The notes under the pieces are model-generated. The model worked only from the letters and a program-made list of their open reading frames with translations. It had not been told where the DNA came from and ran no database searches. Below, one piece after another: positions 50,254-63,430 of a stretch of DNA of 64,000 nt. The stretch comes from Anisakis pegreffii (lineage: Eukaryota > Nematoda > Chromadorea > Rhabditida > Anisakidae). Made by a program: the position numbers and the translations under genes. Positions within the stretch are counted from its first letter, which is position 1. Each line of letters starts with the position of its first letter. The stretch covers positions 62,001 through 126,000 of the forward strand of contig JAPYMA010001478.1 of the NCBI GenBank assembly GCA_035041965.1, in the 5' to 3' direction.

Positions 50254-52714
50254 GTATCATATTCTTACACTATTCACAGGAATTGCATGAAGTGATTAAG
50301 TAGCAAACCGAATATTCTCCAGGGTGGAGAACATTTGACACCAGTTGCTTTGTCGTTTTAAACTTATTTCTACAGTATCACCATGAGTGAATGGCGTAAT
50401 GATAAGTTTCGTTGGTTGAGTATGCATCAGCAAAAAATTGCATGAAAATATACGTTCTTAAACTGCTAGTTGCCTCTTTAAATATTGCTCGTTTCACTGA
50501 AAGTTTGATTCATGCAAATCTTGTTGCATTTCCTTACAGTCCATCATTGGTAACACCTAATCATGATGGATGTTCCAGTGACAAGAGCATCATTCCAGCG
50601 AATTAAGAAGTTAAAACAGCAATGTAATCCGTTGACGTTTTCAGCAGAACAGAATACATCAGCGGATTACATCAACAGTTTTTCTTTCCTTCGCAACATC
50701 AAATTCCGTTTCAGCATTCAATTATCGTGAAATCGATTCGTAATTTGAATCGATTCTTAAACGATGCTTACTAAACATTTGACTAGATTCACTTACACTC
50801 GTAACCAATCAAATCGCCTTGGAAACCGAATAATCGATATTACTCTGATAGCAATTCTCAAATTTTCTTGTGAATTATAACTAAATGCTGATGAAGTGTA
50901 GGTATCAGGGGAATTTTAAGAAATTATTTTCAAAATTGCGTTCACGATTTGCGTAGAGCAAAAATCAGTTCGATGCTTGAATGCTGAAAACAAGATGAAG
51001 CTGAGTAAAATTACAAAGACTAACCTAATTTTGATATACGCAACAAATCAGTTATTTGACATTCAACAGATCGAAACGGATCACCGCTCATTCCAATCAT
51101 TTTAAATTTAGAGAATATGAATGGTTGTCATGAGCAAACAGAACAAACCGAACCAAAAACTCAACTGATGACGCTATACATCTGTTTATTCTGTGTGTAA
51201 TATCGAAAATCCTTTTTTATTTCACTCCTCACTAAACGCTCGGCTATTTCCATTTGCATTTTCAAAAAAAAAAACACACTAATTGCTCCCACCACTATAA
51301 CATTATTCAATTCGCTTCTATTCATTTCCCTTCGAAGGAATGTTACCAAATTTGCCAATCAAATAAACGCATGTGCGCATTCATATGATTATTCATGAGG
51401 TACCGTTACAACACACCTACTACTACAGAACATGCATTGCAGCACTTTATACTTTATGAGATGCGGTCGGTGATTTGTTTGCCGAGTATCATTACATATA
51501 GCGAAATTAATAGAGGAAAGAAACTACTGTTCAACAGAATATACAACCCATAATAAATTATTTGATGTACATCAAACGAATCGTCACTCTTTAGTGAAAC
51601 ACTTCTATGCAATAAAATTTATGGAAGTTTGCTTCTTGTCTTAGAAATGCTCACATAAAAGTCATTTATGATCTTAACATATTGAACGATTCGTGTCGGC
51701 CGTAAACTTATTCATTGAGGCGGTAAACTTACAATTGATGGCTAGATGCGAGCGATTCTCGTTTCGCAATGAGATTGGTGCAACTTTCAGCAATTAATTC
51801 TGATTGACACTTTTTTCAGCATCTGATTGATTATTCATTAGTTGCAACTGAAGAATTTACATTTGAATGAAGAATGCTTTGAATAAAAGAACGAATTGCT
51901 CAACGCAGACAGAATGCTCACTTTCGTTTCACTGTTCAATGTATTTATTTAATTATTCCTTCACAAAATTTACTTTCATCCACAATTTCATTTGTTTGTC
52001 CGATTATCTGTTCAGTTATTAACCGGAATGTTGATGTTTAGTTAGAAATAAACGTTGTTATGATATCATATGAAATGAGTGTGTGATGCGATAAGAAGTA
52101 CTTGGTTGGTTGCTTCAAAGACATGAATAAATAAACAAACGTACACAGATCAAGTCAAGTACATGCAACAATCTTTGTTGCAATAATCAGTGAGCATTCA
52201 TCATTTATTAGACTAACGATGATTCCTCCGTTCATCGATCTGCCCTCAGCACAGCCTATTACAACAACAAATGCTCTTTGAGTGGCACAAATGCCGAAAA
52301 AATACGTTCACTTTCATTGAGCCGACATCATCATTCTCTTCAATTTAGCGCATCTTTTGAAGTGGACTAAACGACTATGATAAGTGGATGAAAGCGTGAT
52401 GAGATGACGTACATAACCCATTTCATTCAACTCGAATTTGATTCGTCTCGAAATGATTTTATGAGATTAATTATTCGAGCAATCAAACTGATTAATTCTG
52501 TTGCTTATTGATGTTCTGCGATCAAAAATCTGAGGTTATCAGACAAGTGACCGTGGCTCGTGGTGAAGCCACAGTATATTATTCGTATGTGTGCATGTTG
52601 AATCATCCGAACACGATGAAAAATGTACATTAAGTACATTTGAATGGAAATAAGTGAGTTTTTGAGTGCAGAAGTAAATTCTGAACTCAACATCCTCAAT
52701 CTTCAATGATTTTA
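50254..52714. other. Non-coding interval
   Basis: No supported gene. Frames at 50412-50606 (+), 51161-51358 (-) and 52505-52699 (-) have no motifs. Confidence 0.35.
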
Positions 52715-52987
52715 TCAGTTTAGTGGAATTTGATCGCTGCCATTATCATTGGCTCCATTACCTTCCGGCATGCACGTCGTTTCCGTTCCGATTTGCAAGT
52801 GCCTTTGTTGTGGAGAATCAAAATTTGTTCCTTCATTGCTCAATATTCTGAACACAATCGAAACTGATATCTCAATAGCAATCTTGATAACACATTGACT
52901 GATCCGAAGCCTTGATCGTCTTGTTCGATCAAAACAATGAGTGCTAATCAGCGAATGCATTCGTTCAATCAGCGAAACATCTGCCAT
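52715..52987 (-). CDS. Possible small protein, 90 residues
   Basis: A true ATG opens MADVSLIERMHSLISTHCF and the frame runs 90 codons to a TGA. The middle has a hydrophobic helix (CVIKIAIEISVSIVFRIL) and the C-terminus is polar and Gly/Asn-rich (PEGNGANDNGSDQIPLN). The residue mix is more like real protein than neighbouring frames. No family recognised and no splice signals are needed; chance is not excluded. Confidence 0.3.
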   Translation of the reverse strand: MADVSLIERMHSLISTHCFDRTRRSRLRISQCVIKIAIEISVSIVFRILSNEGTNFDSPQQRHLQIGTETTCMPEGNGANDNGSDQIPLN

Positions 52988-54865
52988 CGATAGCGGTCTT
53001 CCAATGAGATATGAATTGATTCATCACATACAATGAACACTTTCCAGATGCTTCACAACCAAGTGAGTTCTTTGGCAGACTCACGTTTCAAAATATTTTC
53101 GACAATGGCATCTTTTGCAGTGGAGGCGACGGTTTCCTTCTAGAATTAGATGTCTAGAGAGATTCAATTGCGGCAAATCCTTGTGATTGCAACTTCTATA
53201 CGAATCAGTGACGTAGTTCATGAAGCAATTGACAACAAAGCAAAACGTATATGAAAAGTGTGTCCTATCATTCGTGGGACTGCTCTAGAACAGATGAAGT
53301 AGGAGGCATAAAGGTTGTGACGATTACATGTGTGAATGATTGGAGCACATTTGGTGTGTATATTGCAAAATGAGAATATTACATTAAAATTGATCATATA
53401 ATATGCTTCATCTTCACCTCATCTGATAATAGCCCAAACACACCAGTCAATATATCGATATTAGCTGCATATATGTGTACAGCTGATGTCTGTCGATTGT
53501 CCGTTCACCTGTGGATGAGATTCATTGAACAGATGAATGATCGTTAATGGTCGTTTTGTCCTCATTAATAATGCCACCCCATAAACCTACCACATCGTGC
53601 AAATGCGTTGCTTTAACCTGACACCCTTAATTCTGACCAATAATGCTATAGTAACCTGGTAATGATAGTGTTGACAATAACAATACAAATACTAGTGATA
53701 TTCATACGATTGCTACTAATATATAAGATGGATAAATTTGCATGATGTGTACGATAATGATCATTTGCAAGCATTCAATCGCTAATAAGCTCTCTTGGGA
53801 AACAGATTGGAATTACTGGAAGAGAATTGGTTGAGTGAAGATGAAAGATACACGGATGGATGTGTCTCATCTGCAATATCGCTCTGTTCCAATCCTCTCA
53901 TTAACGTAAATATTCCATAATCTTGCACACTATTAAACTGATGAGCTTAATTATAATGATCACGTATGCCACCTCCCTCTCACCTCGTCTCATCACGCAA
54001 TGCCATTTGCACCGCAGCAGTTGTTTGTGTGTTACAAGATGATCACCGATGATCCATCTCATCATCTCGATTATTATTATTACTATATTTGTATCAAGCG
54101 TTCATCAGCCAACAACATCAACTAATAAAGGCAATATTTTCAATAATCAGTGTCCTTTTATCGCTCCTCAATTGACGTCTTCTTTCACGAACGGTCACAT
54201 GAAATGAACACTACTTCAGATTTCACACACCAATGCGCATTTATGAGTCTATTGAACAGATACAAATTTCATGCGTGCATTATGATTAATATCGTAACTA
54301 CTCAACAAGAAATGAAGTGAAGCAAATGCTCGATGAGAATTTTATTGCTTGGGCTTGATGCTTTCACTTGTAAAAAGTATGATCATTTTTCTTTTATTGA
54401 ACTTACTGAAACGATTGTTAGTGTATTTTTGTAAGTAAACTGTTGAAGAGTGACCCATCAGCACATTAGTTTCTTTTGAGTTTATCGTTTAACAGTTGAA
54501 TGATGTTCTTAAATGATAACTGACAATTACGTACAGTTACATCCAGTGAAATAACGAAACAACGAACAGTTCATGCATTAATTTAGATAGCAGTTTTTGA
54601 TTGACTGAATGAACAAATGCACAGCAATCGAGAAGAATGAGGTCAACTGAAACTATTTAGCAGTAAATTATCACATTTTATCATCAGCACTGTGAAAATG
54701 GATGCACTGCATTCGGAGGTTTGAACAAGTTAAAATTCTTTTGCTGACGCACAAAAATAAATTATGGTTGAGTTGTAGAGGCATATATCAATACCAATGA
54801 ACTAGAAACTTTTAAAGCCAATTCTTACGATTCGATGTTTTACAAGTACCGTGAATGCTTAGGAC
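52988..54865. other. Non-coding interval
   Basis: AT-rich; I see no open frame above background, repeat or RNA gene. Confidence 0.35.
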
Positions 54866-55060
54866 GTGTGCTATGACATGAATAACGGCATGAAGCGAAA
54901 CGAGAATCGCCACCAGAAATTGTCTCCTTCAATCGAACTCGTGTCGCTTATTTCGGCGGACGATGATACATTTTTTGAAATGTTGCATTTTGAGAGGTTC
55001 CTCGAAATTCCCAAACACTTTGACAAAAAAGAAATTCTCTTGGAATCCTCCTCAATGTAA
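54866..55060 (+). CDS. Coding-like segment, unidentified
   Basis: 64 codons including SPSIELVSLISADDDTFFEM and FERFLEIPKHFDKKEILLES, with a donor-like GTAACT near 55058. The minus strand is open over almost the same span (54871-55080), so the strand is uncertain. No family recognised. Confidence 0.22.
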   Translation: MCYDMNNGMKRNENRHQKLSPSIELVSLISADDDTFFEMLHFERFLEIPKHFDKKEILLESSSM

Positions 55061-55432
55061 CTGAAAATTTCGTGTCTCATATCGGTACTTCAGATGGTGG
55101 TCAAGAAAGTCTAAATTATGTTTTGTTTCGAAATTATGTCAGTGCGTATATGTTTTGTGAATACTTCTTTGTCGACCGTATGACGATGATCTGATCGTGA
55201 GAGGAATGATGTTGGATGATGACGGCAAAGTGATCGTTTCTAATTTGTGAGATTGATTATCGGTGTGTGTTCGAACAACATTTGAATTTCAATGCAACGT
55301 GTTCAACATTCAGCAGCATTTAAACATTGAATTTCAATGCAACAGCAACAAATCCTTATGAATAACACTGCAATCGTAAATTAATCAAAATCATATGATT
55401 CAAAAGTATTAAAACAATATCCAACTTAAAGA

Positions 55433-55450
55433 CTGCTGCTGCAGCAGCAG
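55433..55450. repeat. Self-complementary CTG/CAG repeat
   Basis: CTGCTGCTG followed directly by CAGCAGCAG makes an 18-base perfect palindrome, continuing into more CAG and CAA units to about 55468. Confidence 0.8.
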
Positions 55451-55469
55451 CAATAACAATAGCAGCAGA

Positions 55470-58400
55470 ATACGCTTGTAATAGGTGCAGAAACGTGCTC
55501 TTTGATGTTTCTCGGATGTAATCGAACGAATGCTTTAAACCAAATGCTGTTTGTTCATCGTATATAACACAGATCTATCTGCCAGTTATAGTCTAATTGC
55601 AGAACTACAATGATTCATTAGCCGTCAATTAATTCACGCGAACGTCATGCACCATAAAAAAAGCTAGCTAGAACAACTCTTTCACTCGTCTGTTTCGAAT
55701 TAATTAATAGTCTGAATTTTATTCATGTTTTCCGTGTCAGCCAATGAAGATCTTTGAAATTCTGCGTTCATGATATCGCAAGCGAAGGAATGCATTCAAA
55801 AATGTAGTGCTTAGAAAAATATCAATAATGTAATGGGAATTCTTTATTGTGCGTTGATGTATGATGTTTGATAAGATATTGTGAATGGCGCAAATCGAAA
55901 ATGCTCTTTGGTTTTTGACGTACCTCTTTGTGTGTTTCAATCGCACACTGTTAAAAACTGCATTCGTAAACGATGAAGGTTCTTGTGTCTTCGCAGCAGC
56001 ATTCATGTGATTGTTATGACTAACCACCTCAAGTTGATTGAATCTTAGCGTAAACTTAAACTGAGGTTTATCTATGCTCAGCTGATCTGTTATCACCAAT
56101 ATCAATATGGATAACGATCACTCAGAATGCAAAATCACAATAAATCAAAACATCAGCAGTATTGAATTTAAAAGTTGAGCACTTCGTTTCCATGCAACCT
56201 CTCTCACCTCCACAACCAACCTCATCATGCACTATCCACCGAGTCATTTATACATTAAGTGATTCGATTCAATTCACATCACAAGTGCAACGCTTGTCTT
56301 GCTTCCTTTTTTCCTTTCGTCTTCACAATCAATCTTTCTTCCTCTCATTCTTTCTCTTCGTTCTATTTCTCAATTTTCCTCTCATTCCTTGTTCTCGGAT
56401 TTCAGTTTCCCAATCTATTCTTAATTTTTTATTCGTTTTTCTGACTCTTCTCTTATTTTCGTGATTTTCTCATTCTTTTTCTCACATGTTTTCTCGGTTG
56501 CACTTCTCAATCCATCTTCATCTCGTTCAAAATCATTTGCAGCTCGAACGAACGGATGACAGAACAGAGAAAAACGCAACAATAATCAGCACTGTCCCAC
56601 CTCTTTCCGTCGCATCCGCACATAACCAAGGGACCGTCTAGAACAAACTGCTATCGATGATGTATGATCGTACGCGAATTACGACCACTCTCAGCTGTGC
56701 TTTCGTCTTTATCAAATTTATCATTCATATTAATATTTCACATATTATCACACGTCATCAACTCTCGTTTCCACTTCTACAAAATCAAATCGTTTTTCAT
56801 TTTTTTAGGGCGAATGTTCGTTCTGTGTAGATTGATGCGTACATAGATCACTGGTCAATTTATCACACACGTCTTCTTATCAACATCGCTATCATCACTA
56901 TTAATATTTCTCTATTATTATTATTATTGTTATTATTAGTATAGCATAGATTGCTTATCTAGAATGAACGTAAGAGTGGACACTTGAGTTGATTCCGACT
57001 TTTATGCTGCTTGTTGAATATTTTGTGAGTATCTATCCATCTCTACAATAGTTTTATTGCTTAAGCACATGATCACAACGTAAAAAGACGACGACTCACT
57101 CAAATCTACTGTCTACTGCCAACACTTCAAACTGCTGCACGTTAAAGTGTATGTGTTGTGTCATGTTCGCAGCAACGTTACAACGTTGAGTATATTAAAT
57201 GTGCCTGAAGCCAACCAACAAAACGCTTTAACTTTATTGCAATTGGGTGCATATTCAAATACGATATAAGACTTTATAACCCATATATATACGGCACATA
57301 ATATGAATATGTAGTAGATAAAGCACCACATACATATCTTTATTCGTATACACACATATACACTTGAGAAGAGTTAAAGAAGTGGTCGGGTTACACTCAA
57401 TCAACTTTGATGAATATTTGATGAGAGAATAAGACACCGAAGACATTGGATCAACCGGGGATGAGGCAGTGAAACATTTGCAAAGCGAGTGTGGATAAGC
57501 GAGGAATTTGATGGAGACAGCAGGTGAACGCATTGTATGTGAATGATGAATGGATATTCATGTGAGAATGTGGAAGAGGAAACAGCGAAGGTTGTTTGTG
57601 ATGAGCGAATGAGATTGCTGATCGGGGTTAGTGCTAGAGATGCAAACGAAGTGATGCATTACAGTGGCGCTAGAGAGGGCAGTCGTTTGAAAAGTACAAA
57701 AGATATACAGCACCACATTCATCCTCCATATCAGTAGTTCTATAAATCGGCAATGACAGGATTAGAACGGGGTACGATCGGTGGTGGTGCTGAATTGCTC
57801 GCAGGAGATGATGTGTTTACCGAGCAGAGAACGTACGCTTCGGGAGTATTACAGATGCAGACTCAACTATAGAGTATTACAAGATGAGAGGGGAGTTGTT
57901 TGGATTGTGAAAATGATTGTGAAAGGTGGTGCAGCAATATATTATTGAAAAAAAGAGATAAATAACAAAGCTGGCACGAGTGTGGGACAGACACGTAGAG
58001 GAGAGTGAGCAATGAATAATCGATGGGAATAACACAGCACTAAAATTGCTTTTGCTTCCTTCGTAAACGAGGGGTGATATTCCAAAATACTCGCAATCAA
58101 CCCAAGATATATTCTTTAATCGCAGTAACATACAGTAAATATAAACATTTCTTGTTATCAACAAACCACTTTAAATTAATCACAAATATTCAGTTGGTCA
58201 TTCGTAGTAGCATTACATTATTGAATGAACGATTTCGAGCAAAGCGCTTGAATTCAAATTAATCTGATCACCTTAATGTTGAGTATACGTGAAAATTCAA
58301 TAAATATGTCATCCTATTGATAAGGTTGGATAAAGTTAAAGGTTATGATTTGTAAGGACGATGATAACAAGACGCGAACGGCTATTGCCATATTAAGATT

Positions 58401-59060
58401 GACAGTGAAATGTTGAGGACTTTTTTTCAAAATGTACTTCAACACATGCTGCCATTGGGATATCAGACGACATCTATATTTCATTGCATTATGCTTGAAA
58501 GCAGATTCAATTAGCAATTTCGGTAGAAACATTTCGTGCCCCTTGAAAAATTCTCACTGAGCTATCATGAAGCACACTCCCTCATTAATCCCCCTAACAG
58601 CAGTTATTATTTCCTGTTCAGCAACCGTCAACAGTCGAATCACCTGGATTGCAGGTGATGATTCTGCAGCGTCAATGCAAGATAAAAGTAGCAATTTTCA
58701 TTTGGTCTAGGGCACCAGATTTGCTAATCGGAAAGCTAGGACAAAAAAAAGATAGGACAAAAACTATTATAATTTAAACTGGAAAAAAGTGGAAAGTATA
58801 TGAATGCTTTCTTTTGAAATCCATAAGAGTGTTTATCAGAAACGTTTAGACGGTTCAAGGAAGCGAATGAGTACCAACTTCGATTTGAGCAATTTATGAA
58901 ATTGTCCTTCTTGGATGTCTTTGGTAGGTGCATTTAGGAGAATCTTCTTCGATATATTATCTAAAACATCTTGCAAATCCTGCTAAGGAGTACTGTGTAG
59001 CTATGCAGAAATGAAAGTGATAGGATGAGCCGATGACTTATGAATATGACAAGTTTCGAG
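55470..59060. other. Non-coding interval
   Basis: Includes a pyrimidine-rich stretch at 56280-56530 whose Phe/Ser-rich frames are compositional artefacts, an ATT run near 56911-56940, and a purine-rich, less AT-rich stretch at 57400-58050. The frame 57543-57737 (+), starting at a true ATG (ENVEEETAKVVCDERMRLLI), is the only one of note and has no recognised motif. Confidence 0.3.
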
Positions 59061-59098
59061 GATCAGATATTTTGAGGACGTTGTCAACTACTGAATGA

Positions 59099-59203
59099 TT
59101 GTTACTAGTAGATAAGGAGTAGTTTTGATGGGACCACAAGACTACAATAGGAAAACTCAGTTGCGAATGGTACCAGCGCTTGTTACTAGCTGATAAGGAG
59201 TAG
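59099..59203. repeat. Direct repeat pair TTGTTACTAGYWGATAAGGAGTAG
   Basis: Copies at 59099-59122 and 59180-59203 match at 22 of 24 positions, with 81 bases between starts. Confidence 0.6.
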
Positions 59204-59206
59204 CAT

Positions 59207-59247
59207 AATGAAATGTACAATAATTATTTTGCACACGTGATCAACTT
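59207..59247. repeat. Dispersed repeat, copy 1
   Basis: The core acaataattattttg continues as cacacgtgatcaactt. It matches a second copy at 60031-60071 at 28 of 31 core positions, with partial similarity upstream. Confidence 0.5.
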
Positions 59248-59482
59248 CATTCCAGAAGTATCACTTCAATGACTACCAATATTGATTCTTATCATATCCT
59301 GAAATTGTTACACGCTCATGTAACTTACCGAAAATGCCAGCATTATCAGCACCTGTTCGATCTACTCTTATATAACTTTAGGACTGAGCAAGTTTCGAAT
59401 GTTGTTTTAGCTAACATTAGAATGTTTGTGCTGTATTCATGGGAATAGTTTTTAAGAATAATGATTGGTTTTTTTGTTGCAG

Positions 59483-59643
59483 GTGATGTCAAAACGAATG
59501 CCTCAAAAAGGTACCCATTTCGTGAGATTCTGATGCAGAATGCGAAGGAGTTTACATCGAAACGGATAGCAGCACCGTTTGCGATAAATTTACTCGATTT
59601 CAAACAAAACCCGGCAATCACTTCAGCGGATAATAATCACTGA
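59483..59643 (+). CDS. Possible terminal exon, unidentified
   Basis: After a strong acceptor (TTTTTTTGTTGCAG ending at 59482) a frame reads DVKTNASKRYPFREILMQNA, KEFTSKRIAAPFAINLLDF and on to a stop at 59641-59643. The acceptor quality and residue mix support coding. The upstream exon was not found and the family is not recognised. Confidence 0.35.
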
Positions 59644-60030
59644 TATTTGTGCGTAACTTTTCATGTTCTTCATGCTCAGTTCTTTCATTCCACACACATT
59701 TCCCTCATACAGGCTTTTGTCTATCTTGAACATCCTTTGAGATGATGCAATTATCTCGAATATTTTTAATTTCGAGTATTATAAGATGGCCTCCTCATTC
59801 TCTGACATAATTCTTTGAGTCATATCAACTGATGAATTTGTTTCAAACAGTTCTGTTCATTAGAACAGTCATTCAAATTAACAGTAGTAATAAAAGATGT
59901 CGCAAGTTTATTTGTTCACTTTTCGAAAACAACAGTATTTTCCAGATGGCTACACAACGATATTCAAAAACACCCAGTTCAGCTGTAAATGCGTGCGTTC
60001 ATGATGGATGAAGCGTGCATGAAAGTGCAT

Positions 60031-60071
60031 CATGAAGCTTACAATAATTATTTTGTATACGTAATCAACTT
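60031..60071. repeat. Dispersed repeat, copy 2
   Basis: acaataattattttg continues as tatacgtaatcaactt; partner of 59207-59247 in the same orientation about 820 bases away. Confidence 0.5.
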
Positions 60072-63000
60072 TACGTGGCGGCACGTAACCAAATTTGCAT
60101 ATGAACTATACATGCATATGAGTGTTTGTTTCGCATGACATCTGAACACAGTACATAAACATCAATGTTCAACCAGACAAGCACCCCAGACCGCTTCTCT
60201 GATGTGTTGTTTGTTATCTGTTTGCTCCATTGGCCATTCAAGCTATCTTATAACCATCACATTTTTGCATTACATAAAACGGTCACCGCAAAAAAACGTC
60301 GATCAACTTCAACTTCAAACAGCTTTAATGCAGCATAAAACTGTGATGAATTATTTGACCTGAAACGAATGCAGTGCTCATCATACTGTACTCCGGAACC
60401 TCCATTTGATTCAGTGCCCTTGAAGAACCTCAAATTATGCCGCAGAAGTCCAATTTTCACCCTGACTTCCATCCAGTATCCCGTATTCTACTCAAACAGT
60501 TGTGTAAATCAACGAAAAATGTGCAATTTGCCAATTTCTGATCAAAAACTCTATCAGCTACAACAAAAACTGATAGCAATATTTTCATTCGGTATGTTCA
60601 CATTTAATTCAATCTTTACCATTTGTCAATGATAAAAGTTTCCTTGTATGAAGTGAACGGTCTGTGTCCCTGAAATCATGCACATGAACACCGTCGTTTT
60701 TCGTGGAAGAAATTAGCGTGTGAATGCAATGCGGGAAATGAGTTTGTTTAACGGCACTCATTCATTTGGATCGTTCATTGCTTTCTGTTTTTTGTTGCGT
60801 CTTAGCGCGATTGGAATTTTCACACGAAGACACCACCGGAAAGTGGGCGATCGGTTCATTATTTTGATTTATGAATAAACATTTTGAATGACAGTAGAGT
60901 TCCCCTCAAAACTCATCACTTCATCCAATCTGAATACCGAGGTTTTTGTGGCTGAGGGTATGTGCACATACGTTCATATAAGGAATCAGTGCTGAGTTAT
61001 TGTCCCGTATGGCAAGTTCGTTGTTGACAAATGTTTTGATGGATTACGTTCTTATTGCATGATTAATGACAATCGTAGTTGTTCTTATTGGTGTTGCATA
61101 ATCAGTTCGATCATTATGTTTGATGGAATGTTTTCAGTCATTGTGATCACCGTCAGCATATTCTAAATTGAATACTGTTTTGTTTTCAATCTGTTTTATT
61201 TGATTCCATTTTTCGCTTCAACAAACTCGTTTCGTTGTTTTGTTTGGAAAGCACTCGCAAAGCAGTGCACCGAGCGCTTCAATCGATGTGATCGAATAGC
61301 TGAAATTAGTTGCATATTTATGAAGGCTTATTGCAATCGGCAATACTGAAAAACGATTCTTTTCAATATTTTCAAATGATATTCTGCAATTGCTTCATTC
61401 AGTTTGCAGTAAGCACTCTGCAATCATTATTCACAATTATTTTTCTTCCTTCGCATTTCATTTACAGTCTAACTCGACAATTATGTTTTTACTCCAAATG
61501 CCCTTCCTGATGGAATGGTCCTCACTTTTAACATCAGAAATTGAGGACGATTTCATCACAAAAGGCATTTGAAATAAAAGCATTATTGGAACAGACATTA
61601 AAAATGGTTGATTCGGAAACGCACACGACCGAGTTTGTTATTTGGGATGCAATCAGCTAGGTTATCAGAACTGAATAAGGAGTTGTATTTGACAAGTGCA
61701 TCAATGTAATCATCACCGTCAACTAAATATGGTCACTCGTTATCTTATCGCTCAAATGCAAGATGCTGTTATCTGCTTTCATTCGAGTGTTATTGCTACA
61801 ATACCAAAACAAACAAACAACTCACCTACAGTACGGTTACGAGTCAAAAAAAACGAAGAGGGATTTGATTTAACATTGCAGATGTATTGTGAACGAGATG
61901 AGAAAGAGCGCTCTAAAAAGACTACGCATTCCGATTAGAGACGTTCATTTGCACAGAGTTGACATACAAAAAAACACAGTAATCAATCGAGTGAATCTAA
62001 TGAAACGTGTCGTCAACACAAACAAACCTCTACGTGATACCATTTAATGCTATTATCACTATAATTATCGATCTTTTCATCAAAATTCTTCCTAAGTAAT
62101 CCGAAAATCCTAACACCAAATCATCAATATCTAACGCAATACTTGTACATTCGTGGTTTTTTACTGCTGCGATCATCGGTACTTTCATTGTTATTTTATT
62201 ATTAGGATATGAATGACTCGCGATTAAATGATGTGAATTTAAATGATTGCGTCTCGCATTTATCGGTACTTGGATTAGGTTGCAGCAATAACTACGAATG
62301 CACAAATATAATATGGAAATATCTGATCGACCAACTGACTGACTAACTGACTGTTCATCTAGTCGTTACTACTCAAAAACAGCATTTGAATAGTCTCGAA
62401 TATGAATATGTCATAAAATATTATATTATCGTTGGAATGATGACTATAAATGAAGGATTTGATTCTAACTGAAGTGAATTCATTCAAATTGCAAATGAAA
62501 TTTGCTTCGGAGGAGGAGACTCGATTGTGTCGATCGATATTTGAGTAGAAAAAAGTTACACCACGGTAACGCATAATACTGGTTGATTGAAAGGCAAACT
62601 TTTACGCTCACAAACACCATTATTAGCTTTCAGCACATTGTGCTAATTGTTGTGCTTTGTTAAGAGCGAGCAGAGACGAGTGCTACGGCCGAGTCATGAT
62701 TAACAACATTCTGCAATGCAATCTCAATGTCGACTGTTTCATCGGGAGTTTATTTAAGGAATTGATTGAATTAGACGAAGAATCGATAGGATATCCACCC
62801 GATGGATAAAAAGCAAACTGTCAGTCAAACATAAGGTTTAACAATCATATTTGCCAAATATTTCATTTGTTTGCATCAATCAGTTCTACTGTTCGTTTTT
62901 CTTCTATTGAATGCCGTTCTATTATGGAGAAATAGCGATTTCAATACTAATTAAATTGTACGATGTAATTAAAAGTCGCAACTCGATGCAAATAATGATG

Positions 63001-63411
63001 ATGTAATTTTTGGTATGCAATGCAAGATGACGACCATGAAAGAGCACCGTGTCGTCCGGCCGCTATCTTGATCTCATTACGATGTCATCATAAATGACGA
63101 GACAACGACGACGACAACAATTCGTTCAAAGGAAATCAGTGAGCACAGCAAGAGCATTATTCCAATAATTCAGTGTCTGTCAGTAAACTCTAAGCTGATG
63201 AGGTGAATAAAAGCTGATGGAGATGAAATGCTGAGGTGAACGAATAATAGACGAATTCTTGTGACGGATGCAAGGAAAAGTAATACGTTGAGCACTTGCC
63301 ATAGACATATATTTATAATACAACCATTAGAATAGTTTATTCACACGTGGGTGGCGGCGACGATTCACAACGACAACAAAACTGCACGCTAACATCGATA
63401 CTCTTTTTGAT
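60072..63411. other. Non-coding interval with weak frames
   Basis: Frames at 60257-60472 (-) (GTESNGGSGVQYDEHCIRF) overlap 60369-60632 (+), so at most one is real. The frame 61820-61938 (+) (VRLRVKKNEEGFDLTLQMY) ends in a stop. None has a recognised motif or a resolved splice structure. Confidence 0.3.
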
Positions 63412-63430
63412 AGCAGCAGCAGCAGCAGCA
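63412..63430. repeat. (AGC)n trinucleotide microsatellite
   Basis: Six AGC units in non-coding sequence. Confidence 0.75.

Noticed and set aside
56162..56464. 100-codon Phe/Ser-rich frame
   Set aside because: Pyrimidine-rich low-complexity DNA with two overlapping frames; no coding evidence.
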